This document shows, piece after piece, positions 1-14,000 of a stretch of 64,000 nucleotides of DNA (position 1 is the stretch's first letter; each line of letters opens with the position of its first letter). This stretch comes from Dreissena polymorpha (Eukaryota; Mollusca; Bivalvia; Myida; Dreissenidae): contig NC_068356.1 in NCBI RefSeq assembly GCF_020536995.1, positions 81,667,983-81,731,982 on the forward strand. The letters run 5' to 3'. Both the position numbers and the translations under genes were made by a program. Under the pieces are notes generated by a model. It did no database searches, was not told the origin of the DNA, and worked only from the letters and a program-made list of their open reading frames with translations.

Positions 1-48
1 CCCAATGGCTGTTGAACAAAGCCTCGATCTGGGAAAACTGGGTTTAAT

Positions 49-200
49 TCATTTGCGTTAAGTGTCGTCCCAGATTAGCCTGTGCGGTTCGCATATGCTA
101 CAAAGTCGCACAGGCTGATAAGTGACAACACTTTCCGCCTCAACTGGATTTTCGTTTGGATGATACTTCCTTAAAACGAAACATTCCATAAAAGAGTAAA
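49..200. repeat. Dispersed short repeat with imperfect palindromic core
   Basis: Contains the block GTGTCGTCCCAGATTAGCCT, a palindromic centre and CACTTTCCGCC. The same family recurs at 12,791-12,943 and 60,105-60,266, with fragments near 3,348-3,390 and 6,549-6,610. The palindrome and copy number suggest a MITE or short foldback family common in this genome. Confidence 0.7.
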
Positions 201-341
201 GGGTCGTGCCTGATTAGCCTCTCCGGATAACACAGCCTATATACATTAAGCCCAGTTTACCCTTAGCGATGCTTAATTTCGAGGCAGAATTCATGAATCG
301 TTTACCAAATCAGATGTTATTCCCTCAATACAATGCCAAAC

Positions 342-544
342 CTGAATATATTCCCCGTGTTGATCTACAGCGGGCGCCCACGCTCCCATGGCGATAGTTC
401 CATTCGACAACGTAGTTTCGGTAGTGTTCAGGCGCCCTCTCGCGGGAGACGTTATCGGCTGATTGGCCACGTTGCTGCTTGATGCGGTGATATGCGCGTC
501 TGGTACGGAGGGGAGTAGCCTGTCGTGGCATAGTACATCCTGGC
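342..544 (-). CDS. F5/8C (discoidin) domain exon of a gene running off the left edge
   Basis: Minus-strand exon of 203 nt, bounded by a CAG acceptor at 547-545 and a CAG/GT donor at 342/341. It enters in phase 1 and leaves in phase 0. The translation has the start of an F5/8 type C domain: a first cysteine, the ITASSS motif, an ARGRLN motif, then GAWAP and an EYIQ end that would continue with V. The exon at 6,693-6,889 has the same boundary phases and the same motif order, so the two genes belong to one family and are divergently oriented. The remaining exons lie beyond position 1. I could not place the upstream signal-peptide exon with confidence; an ATG at 964 on the minus strand followed by a hydrophobic run is only a candidate. 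F5/8C domains usually bind carbohydrate or phospholipid outside the cell. Confidence 0.7.
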
Positions 545-1335
545 CTGGGTGAAAAACGTCGATGACTAACAGCATATTTAAATGTTAGGTAGCGATATAT
601 ACTTGTAATTCTTTTGGAACCCTGTTGATTATCTCTATTTCCCAAAAATGTAATGTGCAAAGTTTTACATTCCCCAAAGTATGAATACACCCCTACTTGC
701 AATATTCACACGTATTCAAAATGGCGAAAACATACAATTGAAGGGAGAAAAGATCTGAGACTTGTCTAGATTTCTTTATTTACATTTCGAATCGCCTTCT
801 TGGACCATCATCACCGGAAATATTTCAGCTGACTTACACTTTTTACCGGCGCGCACACAAGAAAAGCTCGAAATACTTCGGAATTCATCGACAACAATCG
901 GATAACCAGAGAAATGTAGGCGAAGAAACGTTTTGACTGGCAGGAATAATAGGCAATATAACACTATTGTGTTTCAAGATTACTTCAAATATGTTATCAA
1001 TAGTCACTTTAATGTGTATTTTTTCGAAAAGTATTCGTTAAAAAAAGTTTTACATATTCTGCACATTGGTATCGAGGCAAAATACCGTTACCTAACGTTC
1101 CCAGTAGTGTAAAAGCTCATCGCAATAATTGGCAAGTAAAATGGATATAATATACTTACAAGCGCCTTTGAATATTTGACACGTTAAATAGTACCATGGT
1201 AAGATTAAAAATGTGTTCATGTGTATAAGATGGAGGAAAACTTGGCAAATAATTATTAGAAGAAAACAAATGAGAGCGTAAACAATTGAATAGAGTAGAT
1301 CCTTCATCTGGTAACCATACTTAATCACCGTTTTG
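545..1335. other. Intergenic stretch, nothing firm
   Basis: AT-rich sequence upstream of the discoidin exon. It should hold the promoter and first exon of the minus-strand gene, but I cannot fix either. The minus ORF starting at 964 begins with a short hydrophobic run and could supply a phase-1 signal-peptide exon, but its donor would be weak. Confidence 0.3.
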
Positions 1336-1560
1336 ACCCATTTATGCCTATTGGACTTTCACATCCTTCTAAATTGGATCAATTTATTTCCAAAATTAAG
1401 GATGTCTAGTATATTTATTTCTATATTTAGAATATTTCTTACAGAAATTCCTTTAAGCAACAGCGCAGACCCTGATGAGACGCCGCATTATGCGACGTCT
1501 CATCTGGGTCTACGCTGTTTGCCAAGGTCTTTTTTTTCTAGACGCTAGGCATAAATGGGT
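1336..1560. mobile_element. 225-bp MITE, terminal inverted repeat ACCCATTTATGCC
   Basis: The ends are ACCCATTTATGCC and its reverse complement. The middle holds a strong hairpin built on AGACGCCGCAT and its complement. Further copies at 16,271-16,491, 41,414-41,636 and 56,796-57,016 share the internal block GAAATATTCTAAATATAGAA or its complement. There is no coding capacity. Confidence 0.8.
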
Positions 1561-2349
1561 TAAAATAATAAGCTTTATAACCGGTTGTCAAGGATTTAGT
1601 GAATACCAGATGTATAGTTTTATTGATCAATAATCTTTAAAAGACGTGGACCAAGAGCATATCACACCATACTGGAAGTTGATGTTAATTAAGTGACGTT
1701 TACCTCTCACTGATGCAAGCACGATGAACGCTGAAATATATGTTAAAACATTTATAAAATGTTATGAGTTATTGAAAATTGTCGGGGAATAAAGTTCTGA
1801 TACTTTTCTTAGACGACTGGCTATGGACTACTTTCTTTAAATGTCCAATTAATTTGAAATAAAGTTTTGATGCATGTCAGGTCGCTGTTTATCAATGTAA
1901 ATCAGAGAAAGTCAACAAGAAGAAAACATTATGCTATTTGTTTTCTAACTTTACTTGGGAAATTAGTGTACGAAAATTCCGTGAAAAGATACACAGATCA
2001 ACCATATTTGTATTAAGTACTTGTATACTGATTGTTCCATAAAGTAAGTTCAGAGTAAAATTTTAAACGAATGTAAACGTGTATGTTACAAAAATGAATA
2101 GTATGCACATGCATATTGATTTGAGTAATATAAACCGTCATACAAATACCACAGTAGTGGATATGTATTGTATGAAAAACGCATTCGTACATTGTCGGCT
2201 TTTCTTTTTAATGCTTCTTTAAAAGCTAATAAGTGATTTTTTAAATTTAAAATCAAACACAAGTTCATGCACAGAGAAGAGACATGTACATTAAACATAT
2301 TAAGTAACAAGATGTGGTTGTGAAACGCTATGTCCCGACATATATTTGA
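1561..2349. other. AT-rich intergenic sequence, no feature recognised
   Basis: No credible exon, RNA gene or element ends were seen. The short ORFs here have low-complexity composition. Confidence 0.4.
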
Positions 2350-2541
2350 CATTTGACCTTGAAGGATGACCTTGACCTTTCACCACTCAAATTGTGCAGC
2401 ACCATGAGATACACATGCATGCCAAATATCAAGTTGCTATCTTCAATATTGCAAAAGTTATGGCTAATGTTAACGTTTGACGCAAACCAACAAACAGACA
2501 GGGCAAAAACAATATGTCCCCCAGTTTAGATTGGGGGACAT
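2350..2541 (+). repeat. Dispersed repeat ending in a CCCCCA/TGGGGG hairpin
   Basis: Begins TTGACCTTGAAGGATGACCT and ends in a small hairpin (TGTCCCCCA ... TGGGGGACA). I recall this block as a common mollusc repeat, possibly a SINE or LINE tail. No second copy was noticed in this window, so the assignment rests on memory. Confidence 0.45.
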
Positions 2542-3695
2542 AAAAATAGTAAACGATAATGTTAAAGATAATCGTTCATGAACCTGTTTAGAAAATGCAT
2601 TCTTTACGGATTATTACTTCTATTTATCGATCGGCCAAACGCTTTATAATCAATACTTACACGCATACACAAATAAATCGATGTACCATGAAACGACTCA
2701 CCTATGAGAGCGCGTCTCGTAATTCCGTCACCCACCATTTCTCCAATTCCGATGCAGTCAGGGTACGTATTTCAAACTTCCGCTGCATTAACATAATTGT
2801 CAGTGGCGTAGCTTCCTTTACACGACATAGCCATGTTAAGAATTTACACAGTTTAAAACTGCAGAGTATCGATTCTCAAAACAACAGCAACAACAACACT
2901 TTAAGCAAGTAATAGAGCGAAAAGAAAAAAAAACTTGGTCGGGGTATTGAGTGCGGTTGCGAATTCGAAATCAAGCAGTATAAAACGTACCCGTTTTTTT
3001 CATAGTTTAAGTATACTATTTTGCAACGGCATAACATAGTTAATAAACTCTCTGCTTTATTTTAATGACAATGTCGTGTAGAATTAATAAACGTTAATTT
3101 GTGTGTGTGTATTTCAATTCGCTTATTTTCATAGCAATTGACATAATGATCTATTTATTAAATATTTTGCATGACACGTTTTTGTTACCAAGCTACGCCC
3201 CTGCTCTAGCTCTAAGTGTAAAATCGGTATCTTTGATGTGCACGCACTCACATACCGCGTTAAGTACATTAACACTCCTTTCATAGCGCATGTCCGCTCC
3301 GAAAAAAAAAATTTGGACCGTGCTCTGTGAAAAGGGGTTTTATGCATGTGCGTAAAGTGCCGTCCCAGATTAGCCTGTAAATCTCCCGGCTGTCCATGAT
3401 TTCCTTGATGTTGTGAGGGTATTAACACATCATTTAGCAACAATGGAATGGTACTTCATGTAATATAATGGATGTGTCTATTACTCTGACTAACCATCTT
3501 TTACTGATTGAACCGGGTGTATGTTCTAGAAATAGACCGACACCTGATAGAACGAAGTAGAAATCTCTGAACAGAACATGCAAATGACTCGTTGATTCAT
3601 AATTCATATCCAAATATCGACGTTACATTTATTTGACATTGACCCCAAACCAAAATCCTTCATCCTACCTTGATCACCTCACTTTTTTAATGTTT
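2542..3695. other. Intergenic, with one short fragment of the GTCGTCCCAG repeat
   Basis: Positions 3,348-3,390 match one end of the repeat at 49-200. Otherwise no gene or element is recognised. Confidence 0.4.
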
Positions 3696-3829
3696 ATATA
3701 TCCCGTCTTGTTACTACTGGCATATATCTTGAAATGTGTAGTCTTTAAACACTGCCACTTCCATATATCCCGTCTTGTTACTACTGGCATATATCATGAA
3801 ATGTGTAGTCTTTAAACACTGCCACTTCC
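3696..3829. repeat. Recent 67-bp tandem duplication (two copies)
   Basis: A 67-bp unit beginning ATATATCCCGTCTTG occurs twice back to back with about one difference. It lies about 1 kb upstream of the chitin-binding gene's start. Confidence 0.85.
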
Positions 3830-4850
3830 ATGTGTAAATATTAATTCTAAGGAGAGAAACTATATAAGAACTTGCTTCTTTCGTTTTAATCCTTTTCTGC
3901 TTATATTGTGTAACATCTGTATATATTGTACATGCCATAAGAAATAAATATGTTTAAACTAAATATCTTAAAGTTGAGCAACAGTTAATGATAGAACTAA
4001 AAATAAATAAAATTGAAAACAGCAATATGACAAACTAGCAACAGCAAAAGGCTACAACATGGTTTAGTTACATTTAAACACGAATTTCATACGCGCGATT
4101 ATGAAATTAAAATTCTCACCCAAGAAAAAACAACAACAATTGGTCGTCCCACAGGTACCATAACAGAGATAACAACAAACAATACATTAAGTAATTGCAC
4201 TGTTAAGACAAGGTAAAGTCTTTCATTTAAAAGTCAGTTATTGTTAATTAATTATACATGAAAATTAATGTTAAGAGATATAGCGTTAAGATCGCAAGAC
4301 ATAACATTGTGCATCGTTTAAATGCATGCATAAAATGCTATAAAGACAAATAAAGCGAATGAGTTGTGTTATTTTCGTGGTTATCAGAATAGTTACTTCG
4401 ATTTAAGCCGCTTGTCTCTAATAGTTGTATTCACGTAAAGACTTCGTCACATATTCTGGTTGCATCATATACCAGAGTTCATGAAGAACACGAACACTAT
4501 AAACAAGGAAAAAATATTGTTTGCGATATGTTTCTCCTTTTGGGAACAATTTCAATGTTTAGTCATTTGCGGTTTCGCCTACAGATTTGCCCAACCCCGC
4601 ATGTTTTCGGTTATCAACAGTGAACGGCGTCGTGTAGGAAACTTGCGATAACTATATAAACAGCATTAGTCTTGGTCAGTATATAAAATAACTTAATATC
4701 TAGGCTGGGACGTAAATAAATGAACGGATTACGCTCGAAGTTACACAAACTTAGTCTGATAAAAGCGTCCGGCAGATCTTTTCGTTGGTGCATTGTTGTG
4801 TGTTTGCCACGCATGCGTAGTGGTGTACGGAAAATATTGTATTAGTGAAA
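3830..4850. other. Upstream region of the sushi/discoidin/chitin-binding gene
   Basis: AT-rich, with no exon or element recognised. The core promoter of the plus-strand gene should lie in the last few hundred bases, but I see no convincing TATA box and do not place it. Confidence 0.3.
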
Positions 4851-5015
4851 ATGGCGATTCTTTTAGCGCTGGCTTACATTTACTTAGGTATTTTTTTTAA
4901 TAAACCATATTATTTGTCGTTATACTGATATACATGAGTTTAGTTTAAAGGAAATTGTGCTATTATGGTTAATGCTTTCCTCTTTTTGTTTCAGGAATAG
5001 CCGGTTTAATTGCAG
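4851..5015 (+). CDS. Signal-peptide exons 1 and 2, including a 21-nt microexon
   Basis: Exon 1 (37 nt) encodes MAILLALAYIYL and ends in phase 1 at G/GTATTT. Exon 2 (4,995-5,015) is only 21 nt, lies between TTTCAG and GTATGA, and encodes GIAGLIA, completing the hydrophobic core. Both junctions are phase 1, so the microexon could be skipped without shifting the frame. Confidence 0.65.
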
Positions 5016-8000
5016 GTATGAATTATCTCTATAATTATATGAAACAGTTACATTCGTAATCTTATATGCTATTGTGTATTATCGTGGTTATCAATATTAA
5101 CTAGTCACTTAGAAAAATGTTTATAATAATGAAATAAAAGATAATCTGCTTTAGTTGATAGACTCGGCTGCTCATCCTGATCCCACTACAGTAACCACTG
5201 GTAACGATAGTGTTTATGACGGTGGCTGCTATAATACTACTGATAACTCATATTGTTTTTCGTAAAATTGATAATGGATAACATATCATTTTAACATGAA
5301 ACTTGCTTAACGTCATATAATAAACACAAACAAAATGATAAATCTTTCGCCTATCATAAACAACGCAATAACACGTTTCAATTTTGCGCAAAACAAGTAA
5401 AAATATCGTTGCTTTTCTGATGTGAAGCTTTTAAACTACTCCGCCTAACGCCCTCGTGTGTAATTTCATTCGCTTTTAGAACTCCAAAACGTTGTTTATT
5501 GACCAATAAACAATGCTTAATCGGAAATTATTACCAACAATAGCTCTGTTCATTTTAATAATGAGAAATGTCAGAACACAATATAACGACGTAATATACC
5601 TTCCCGTTACAATCTTAATGTTGTTGTTACTAGTAGTGTGTGGATACACTTGATCCAATCTCATAAAGATCAAATCCTAGCGTTTGCGCAATCAGGAGTA
5701 GTTGTGACGGCATCTTGTCTAGAAGAGGCATATTGAAAGTACCTTGTAATTTAAGGATATTGCATTAGCTCATGTTTTAGTTCGTATATATTGTTTTCAT
5801 AGCAGCCCCGACTTCAACTCCCGTTAGTCGATGTACAAGTCCAACTGTAGATAATGGACTCGTCCAGTGTAGAAGCAATAAACAAGAATTGTAAGTTGTA
5901 AGCAATGCTGGTGTTGGAGGCCTTTGTCATTAAATTCATTCACTAAATTTAAACTTGAAAACATGAATTTACTAAAGTTAAAAGTTTCATCATAGCTGTG
6001 TATTCTTAGACTAAACAGAAATGTATACACTCGTTTGAGTTATGTATTTATGGTTTGAAAACATTACATGTTTGCATGCTATTGTGGAAATCTTGTTCAA
6101 TGGTCGAAAGTAAGCAACTGATAAATAATGAACCAGTCTATAAGAAAATACTCCTTGAACCAAATGTTAACCAAATTGCATACATAACATTCATAATGGT
6201 ACTTCCACACGTAACCCAGATTATGCGTGATCGTGTGCGAGAAAGGATACGCGTTCGAGACGGGAGCGCGCGAGATCCAAAAGTCCTGTGACAACACAAC
6301 CGGAATTTGGTCCCCCAGTGCGGGCTTCCCAGATTGTGTCCGTAAGTAACCTCTTAATTTGTAACAAGAAATATAAAGATAGAAGCTCACCTTCAGCAGG
6401 AACTGCATGAACGGAGGATGTGCGTATTCTTTTATATTTTAAATATTTATCGCAGTCGTCGCAATAAACACATTTATTTTGACATTGCCATGTCAACTAG
6501 TAACTTTTTGCCATCGCAGTTTTACATTAATCACAATCGCACAGCAAGAATCAGAAGGGTTTATGCGGGATACACAGGCTAATCTGTGTCGACACTTTAC
6601 GCACATGCATTAAACGTCGTTTTCCTAGATTGAGTTTAAAATTCATGAATAGCCGTGTTAGGCCCTTTGATTAACCCTTGTGACTGCTATAGCTGGGATG
6701 TGTATGGGCCGCCTCCTTACCCTGGTGAACGATAGCGATCTGAGCGCATCCTCTCGATTCCTGGGATCTCGAACTCTGCAGACCGGACCGGACAGGGCGC
6801 GCCTGGACGCTCAGGTGGAGGCTTCCGGTTTGCACGTGTACGCAGGGGGCTGGAAGGCGAACTTAGACTCCCTCGACCAATACGTTCAAGTCAGTATTAT
6901 ATTAATTTATATTCAGAGCTTGTCAAATAAAGGCGATGAACCGTGTGTGTGTTTGCATAAACTCAGCAGACGATTTTGGAAAGCGTGACTGTTTTTCTGT
7001 CGAATATATCAAACACATACGGTTCAACAACAATCCAAAACTCATATCTTACCATTTATGGAATATTATAAAAATCAGTCACTGGTTTCTTAACAACGAA
7101 GTAACACATACATGGGGTGAAATCTTTACCAAGATATTTACATGCAACGGAATTCATAACAAGCTTTATGAATAATCGACCCTGTCCATTGAAGGTTGAG
7201 TTCAACGCGACGATGCGCGTGCGCGGAGTGGTAACGCAGGGCCGGGCGGTACTGGACGGCGACCCGGCGAACGAGTACGTCACTCAGTACCGACTGCTCT
7301 ACAGTGATGACGGCAAGGCGTGGCGGCCGTACAGCTCCCTCAAAGTCAGCGATCAGGTATGCCATCAATCGGTAAACTTTGGCTAAGCAATTTTGTCCAA
7401 TGACGTGATTATCATGTTTTGAATAATTTAAAACTATACTGACGGCACCATTATACCGCCGTATATACAACTATTAGTCCAACCCAATACTTGATCGGTA
7501 ACTCAAGACGGATGGAATCGGCGAGTGAGTAGAAAGGCTCATCTACATCACGGACGTGGTAATTGTGCGCATGCGTCATACAGCTTACGGAAAATGAGAG
7601 ATCATGTATGTGAACTTATTGGGTCCATTGGGTCGCGTTGCCAAGCTACTGATAAGCCATCGATGACTAAAAATTAAACTATCATTTGTCTTCTCTCTCG
7701 CAACCCATGACAAATAAAGGTGGGTATTTAAAGAGGAAAATATATTTTTGATTTTTAATTTGTAATAGTATCTAGGGTGAAGGATCAACGGGGTTTATAC
7801 ACGGGCTGGACAGAATAAAAACACACCGTTACGAACTATATGTTTGCAAACATCTCAAGTTATTGAAATATGTTTACAAAAATCTTTAGTGCATAAAAGC
7901 CAATTTTTCTTTCAGTTTGTGCTGATATCTTAAGATTTAAAAATACATTACTGAATACGCCTGAAATCGATGCCAAACTTTCACGTTGCCTTCAGCACAA

Positions 8001-11000
8001 CCGTGTATATGAATTCATTACACATTGAATTTTGGGCCAAGAACACAGGCTTATTAAATAAAGTAATTCCTATGTTTTGCACATTGCCATAAACCGCATA
8101 AAAACTGTCTTTCATACACTAGTTGAAATTCTTCAGAAAATTTGTTTTAAAAAGTTATTAGAAAAAAAGACCTGCACCCTGTTTCCGCAATATTTACATT
8201 CTGATGATGATTGTTTAGTGTTGTATCATTTTTCGTTTTTTGTATTATAGCAAAGATAACTAATATGCTTCATTTGAGTTGATTCAGAAAATCAATGATG
8301 TGTAATACTTTGAGCATCTTGAGAAACGAATTCTTATAATGGAACAATATTTTCACCACCTTACAATAACAAAGCCCATCTGCTTCTTTAGTATATATAT
8401 GGGGTAGTCTTTTTCCGCTTAAAAAGGAAACGTCTTCCTGTGAACAATTATTCAAACAAATTACATATTCCACATATCTTGTAAAAATACTGCGTTACTT
8501 TTCCCCAGTTTCTTTCCGGCAATCATGACCGCGACACTCCGTATGTGAACATGCTCGACTGCCCCTTCGACGCCCGCTTCGTTCGCATCAACCCGCTGGC
8601 TTGGCACGAACACATTGCGCTCAGGTTCGATCTGCTGGGGTGCGAATCCGACGGCTTCGCTCCTGCATGTGAGTTTTCTCCCTTGGCTTTTTATATGGAT
8701 TATTATCATAGTGTCGAAGATGGGCATAAGCTCTTGAATAATGTGGATTATCTCCTAATGTAGTTTTGATAAGTTATTGCCCTCATGTGAAAGCTTAGCT
8801 TTATCTTTTCAATAGTGAGGGTTATCTCCCTCGGTTGTTAGGATGAGTTAATGACAAAGTGTTTAGGATGAGCTATAGCTATTGGATACGATGCTTTACC
8901 TCGCTTGTTAGGATTGATAACTTGTTGATGAACAATAGCGAGTGAATGGTGAGAGGTATCTCTCATGGATGTTAGGATAAGTATTTGTCGTTGTGTTAAA
9001 GAAAGGCTATACTAATAGCTATTTAATCGGTCTAATTTCCGTTTAACTTAAAATAATCGAAATTATATATAGAATATATTGACACGAATTTCATTACGTT
9101 CTTGTCAAACAAATGAATGGCGTCTAAGATTTTAGATAACTTATCGAGATCACGAAAGTTGACACTGCAACAGGAGTGCAAAATTGCCCCTAAGTAATAT
9201 AAGTTATTTACCTAACTACAATTAGGGGGACTCGTTGTCAAATATGTGTGGTTATGGATCCACATTAAAATGGAAAGAGCAACCATTATATAAAGAAACA
9301 GGACAACTCTACAATAATGATTGACGGTAAGCTACGTCTTGAATTCGTCATCTGTTTCTGTTATTTCTGTTGAATCTGTTGCCAACGTGTTGTTGTTTCT
9401 GTTGTTGTTGTTGTTGAATCTGTGCCATCGTTTCTCTTGTGACATAAAGGTCTTCATTTAGTTCATTTAGTAAAAAAAACATACCTGGTCTAAGCTATGG
9501 TAGTTTCCCGTGATGTCTTAAGGCGCCAGATTTTTAATATATTTGAAATTCGGAAGCTTTATATAAGCAAGTCAACTAGATGAACCGCTGCATCACTCCA
9601 TTGTGTTAAACGTCGTAGGTATTTTGTCCACTGTTACGTCACTTGATGTCATTTCGAAGATTCTCAGGCGTTGATTTCAGATCAAGCATTACGGACCATG
9701 TATTATGCTTTCAAAGCAAAACACAATGATGTCCCTACGCTATTCACGTAGTATGGGTTTCAATTATCTGGAGAATGCGTTGTGTCGCGATGTCGATCTT
9801 CATATGCGTAGTCTTCAATTATCGATCTTTTATTCGCGTTGTTTTGAAGCATTGGTCAATTCATCAGTTGTTCATAATAATGGCATACATTTATGAATAT
9901 CCCCTTTAGTTTTTCTGAAATATCGTCTTTACAACCTACTAAGACACCGTATTAAAAATCCTTTACATCTTATAAAATCAGTCCTCAAAACTTACTTCAA
10001 ACAAGTACATGGCAATTTGACATCTGACAGGTCATTTACGTATGCGTAATTATGAATCACAATACCTTGTTTCTCTACTCCTGGTCATATCCTTAGCTCA
10101 TAAAAACCTCATGTTTACCAATGTACTTTAACTTTTTGGAGGCATTTTTATATTAAAAGAATTTACCTGCTAATTCTTAGATATGCGTGTTAGCCTATAA
10201 AACTATGTACATTATGATTATAGGACAGACTTTTAAAACACATTCAAAATGTCAGAACCTTGATCGGCACATTTAAAATTCAGGTCTTTTTCTCTTAATG
10301 TTCTACTTCTATAAATATAATGCGATATTCACTTTACACCGTTCGTAAATGGTAGGAGCTATTCTGTTAAGCTTTACACGCTTAAGGACATAATGTACAA
10401 CTTACCGATACTTCGCATAAATTTGCGATACAGACAATGATGATGATGGGTATACATAATTACATTATTATATTATTATTATTTGTGTGTGTCTGTCCTA
10501 TTCATATCCTCAAATAAAATTACTGTCCTTATTTATGTGTACGTTCCTAATTTATTTTATTTTTATGATTTCTTCGAATATTTTTATTCAATTGTAATTT
10601 CCTAGTTTCCGTATCATACACTTCAGAACACTTACAGTATTTTTCATTTTTCATTTTTTTATTTGTCCTCTTTTGGTTCCTTCATTGTAATAATAAACAC
10701 AATCCCGCAACATTTTTTTATTATAATAATAATAAACAAACCATTTAATACATAATACTTTATGTGTACACTCTTAATCGCTTAATTCTAATAATGTTAA
10801 ACACTATGTAAAATTCTTAAAATATTCTTATTAATGTGTACATTGCAGATTCCTTTATTATAATAATGCATATACGATGTAAAATTGTTCATGTTATCTG
10901 ATTTATTGGTTCGTTTATAATTTCTAATTTATGTGTAGGTCCCTACTTCATTTTTTGTAATAACACATCCACTTATATAAAATGTTTAAACTTTTCTTAA

Positions 11001-14000
11001 TTATTTGTACTTGTATTTTTTTTCATTTCATACATAAAATAATGTAAACTCTTGATACTTTTTTTATTCATTACATTTTTGTGTATTCTCAATTCACAGG
11101 AATTTTAGAAAAAATTACCAATAAAAGCAACATTTTACTGATTTTCATATATTTTTTTCTCTTACATAATGCTATATTTTTCTAATACATACAAATTTAC
11201 AAATCTTCTAAACAATTGTTTAATCATGACGTCTTTTTACTTTCTATTTCTAAAATATTGTTTGGAAATTTCCCTCCCATTATTTTATAATTAATAATTG
11301 CCATCATTAAATTGAACAACTGACCTTTTTCATCCTTTGTTCGTAGCCGGTGATCTCGCTGTAGTGGTTTTACTTCTGGTTCGATCCTGGCCACGGCACC
11401 AAAACATATATGGGTCGCATAATAACACATATACAATAACTTGCAGAATAGTTCTGAATTCTTTATTTAGTTGTTAAAACACAATTCTACCTAGTCAATA
11501 ACATTTTAATCAATTAATATAACTTCAAGGTTATGACGAAATCCGCCCACCCGTGGATGCCCTATTACGACTTAAACAACAAAATGAACTTTTCTCTTTT
11601 ATGTTAGATTCTCTAAAGTCTGTGGACAAGATAGGTCTGCTAAAATAGTTCTTAGCCTTTACAAATATAAGAGGTTAATTATATCTATTTGATAAGTGCA
11701 TTGAGTCATCCAATATGAAGACCAACATCAATTTACCATATAATCTTTTCACGATCTGTAGTTAAACAACATAGATGCACTCGCATGCATTTACTGCTCC
11801 GAGGCTATATTGGCGTTAACATAAGCCATCCGATATGAAGACAACCGCCAATTTACCGTGTAATCGTGTTACGATCTGTATTTAAACAACATAAAGGAAA
11901 TCGCATACATTCATCTAGTATCATTAAACCATGTAGTCGGTGTATTCTCCGAGGCTAGATTGACGTCAATATATGTGGCATGCATTATTCCGAAGTTAGC
12001 ATGAATTGTCATCAACAAATATTACCAATATGGTGTAATTTTGAACCAGATATAAACATGAATGAAACTATCGCTAGTGTTGTTTTCTTATGACTGTTTG
12101 GCATCCGTCGACAAACTCAGAACAAATAGCAGCACGCAAAACGGTAGTGTTTTATAACAACTATTATGATTGTATGCGTGCGTACAATTTAATAAACATA
12201 CGTACGAATTTTGAATTATCATGGAATATATATTACACTTGATGTTTGCATTGATTACATTATTCACGAAATTAAACAACAGAAGCATACCTCAAGAAAC
12301 CTGCTCTGATTTTTTATTTAGGTGTCACACCGACGACAAGGACCACGTTGTTGACAACTACTGTGACATTAGACCCTAACATCGTTAACAAGGACCCAAC
12401 CACCAGTAAGTGTAACAAATGTGTTTTATTTACCGACAGGAAATTAGCTTACCCAACAGTCTTGAATTGTTTTAATGCTTTGGTTATGCATGTAAAATTA
12501 ACGAATACTTAATTCAGCATTGTATATCATAATTTTATACCTCTTTGAATAAACATATACAAGAAAATCCGCAGATGATTTTGACAATGTAAACCAACCA
12601 AACCCTCTGTTACAGCCAGTATCCTCACCAGCACAACGGTACAGCGCCCTAATATGTGCACTGCCCTACCCCCGTCCTCACACGGCATCATGCACTGCGA
12701 ACAGCAGACCGGCTCTCTGTAGGTACCCAGTATGCAGCGTTTCTGTGAGTTTGTATATGAACCGCGCTTCAGGAAAGAGGGGACTTAGTTCACGTGCGTA
12801 AAGTGTCGTCCCAGATTAGCCTGTGCAGTTCGCACAGACTAATCAGGGAGGACACTTTCCGCCTAAATGGATGTTTCGATAAAACGAAGTCTCTTCTAAA
12901 CGAAAAGATAGTTTAGACAGAAAGTGTCGTCACTGAAAAGCCTGTTGGTTGGCATGGCATCGTGATTCGCATTCGTATGGCACCGATATCTGAAGACGAG
13001 TACGTAAAGATATGGTAGATTGCAAGCGATACATGGGTCTGTATTCACGAACCGATTCTTAAACTTAAGTATAAACTGATAGTCGTAATAAAAAATAACT
13101 CAGAGTTTGCATATAAGAAGACTAAAATTGCTTCTTACGTACTAACGTTATTAACACAATATCAACATATATTTGAACATGTTAACTACCATGCTAAATA
13201 TCACCTTCAAGCATTACGGTTTGAAGATTATTATTTAATGTTAGACATTAAATGACATGCGAGTCTAAGAATCATTTGTTTAGAACGGGCCAATCACAGT
13301 AGACGGTATCCTGATGTGACCCTTGGTCTTTCAAGTAGCAGACACTAAATTAAAGACGTGTCATGTAAAAAACCCCGATATATTTATAAGTTGTGATCGA
13401 GTTTCGATTATGGAGCTAGTGTTTCACGACTAGAACACGAGCACTACAGTTATTATAGCTGAATGGTATTTAATTTAAATATCATACGCATCAAAGTGAC
13501 TTTTATTCAGCGATTATTTACAAGATAGTGTTAAGTACATCGAATGTTTTCTCTGCGAACCCTATTGTCCAGCTACTTAGTAGCTATATATTGCCTATCG
13601 CTTACATATCGTCCATAGAACGATACATTATAAAAACATTGTTTGTTTTTAAATATATCAGAGTTTGCGTTGCGACATGCGATGAACACTACAAGTTCGA
13701 AAGCAACGACCTTGTGATAAAGCGCGTGTGCAACCAGGCAACGGGCGTCTGGCTTGGAGGTCCAGGCATCCCAAAGTGTATTTGTAAGTATCGACATGTA
13801 TTGTCACATAAACCAATATAATAATATCATGAACACGTTTGTCCAAAGAATATGTTTTGTTTATGCGCTATAGCAAATTTGATTTATTTTGAAATGCTAT
13901 TTAAGAACGTGTCATAATGACTGACTAGCTACTCTCTCTAGCTTATAAAATTCATAATGGAATATTAAAACTCCTAAAATTTGTGTACGTTCTAACGTAT

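Noticed and set aside
776-964. Signal-peptide exon for the minus-strand discoidin gene
   Set aside because: It starts hydrophobic and could end in phase 1, but the donor GTTATC is weak and nothing else supports it.
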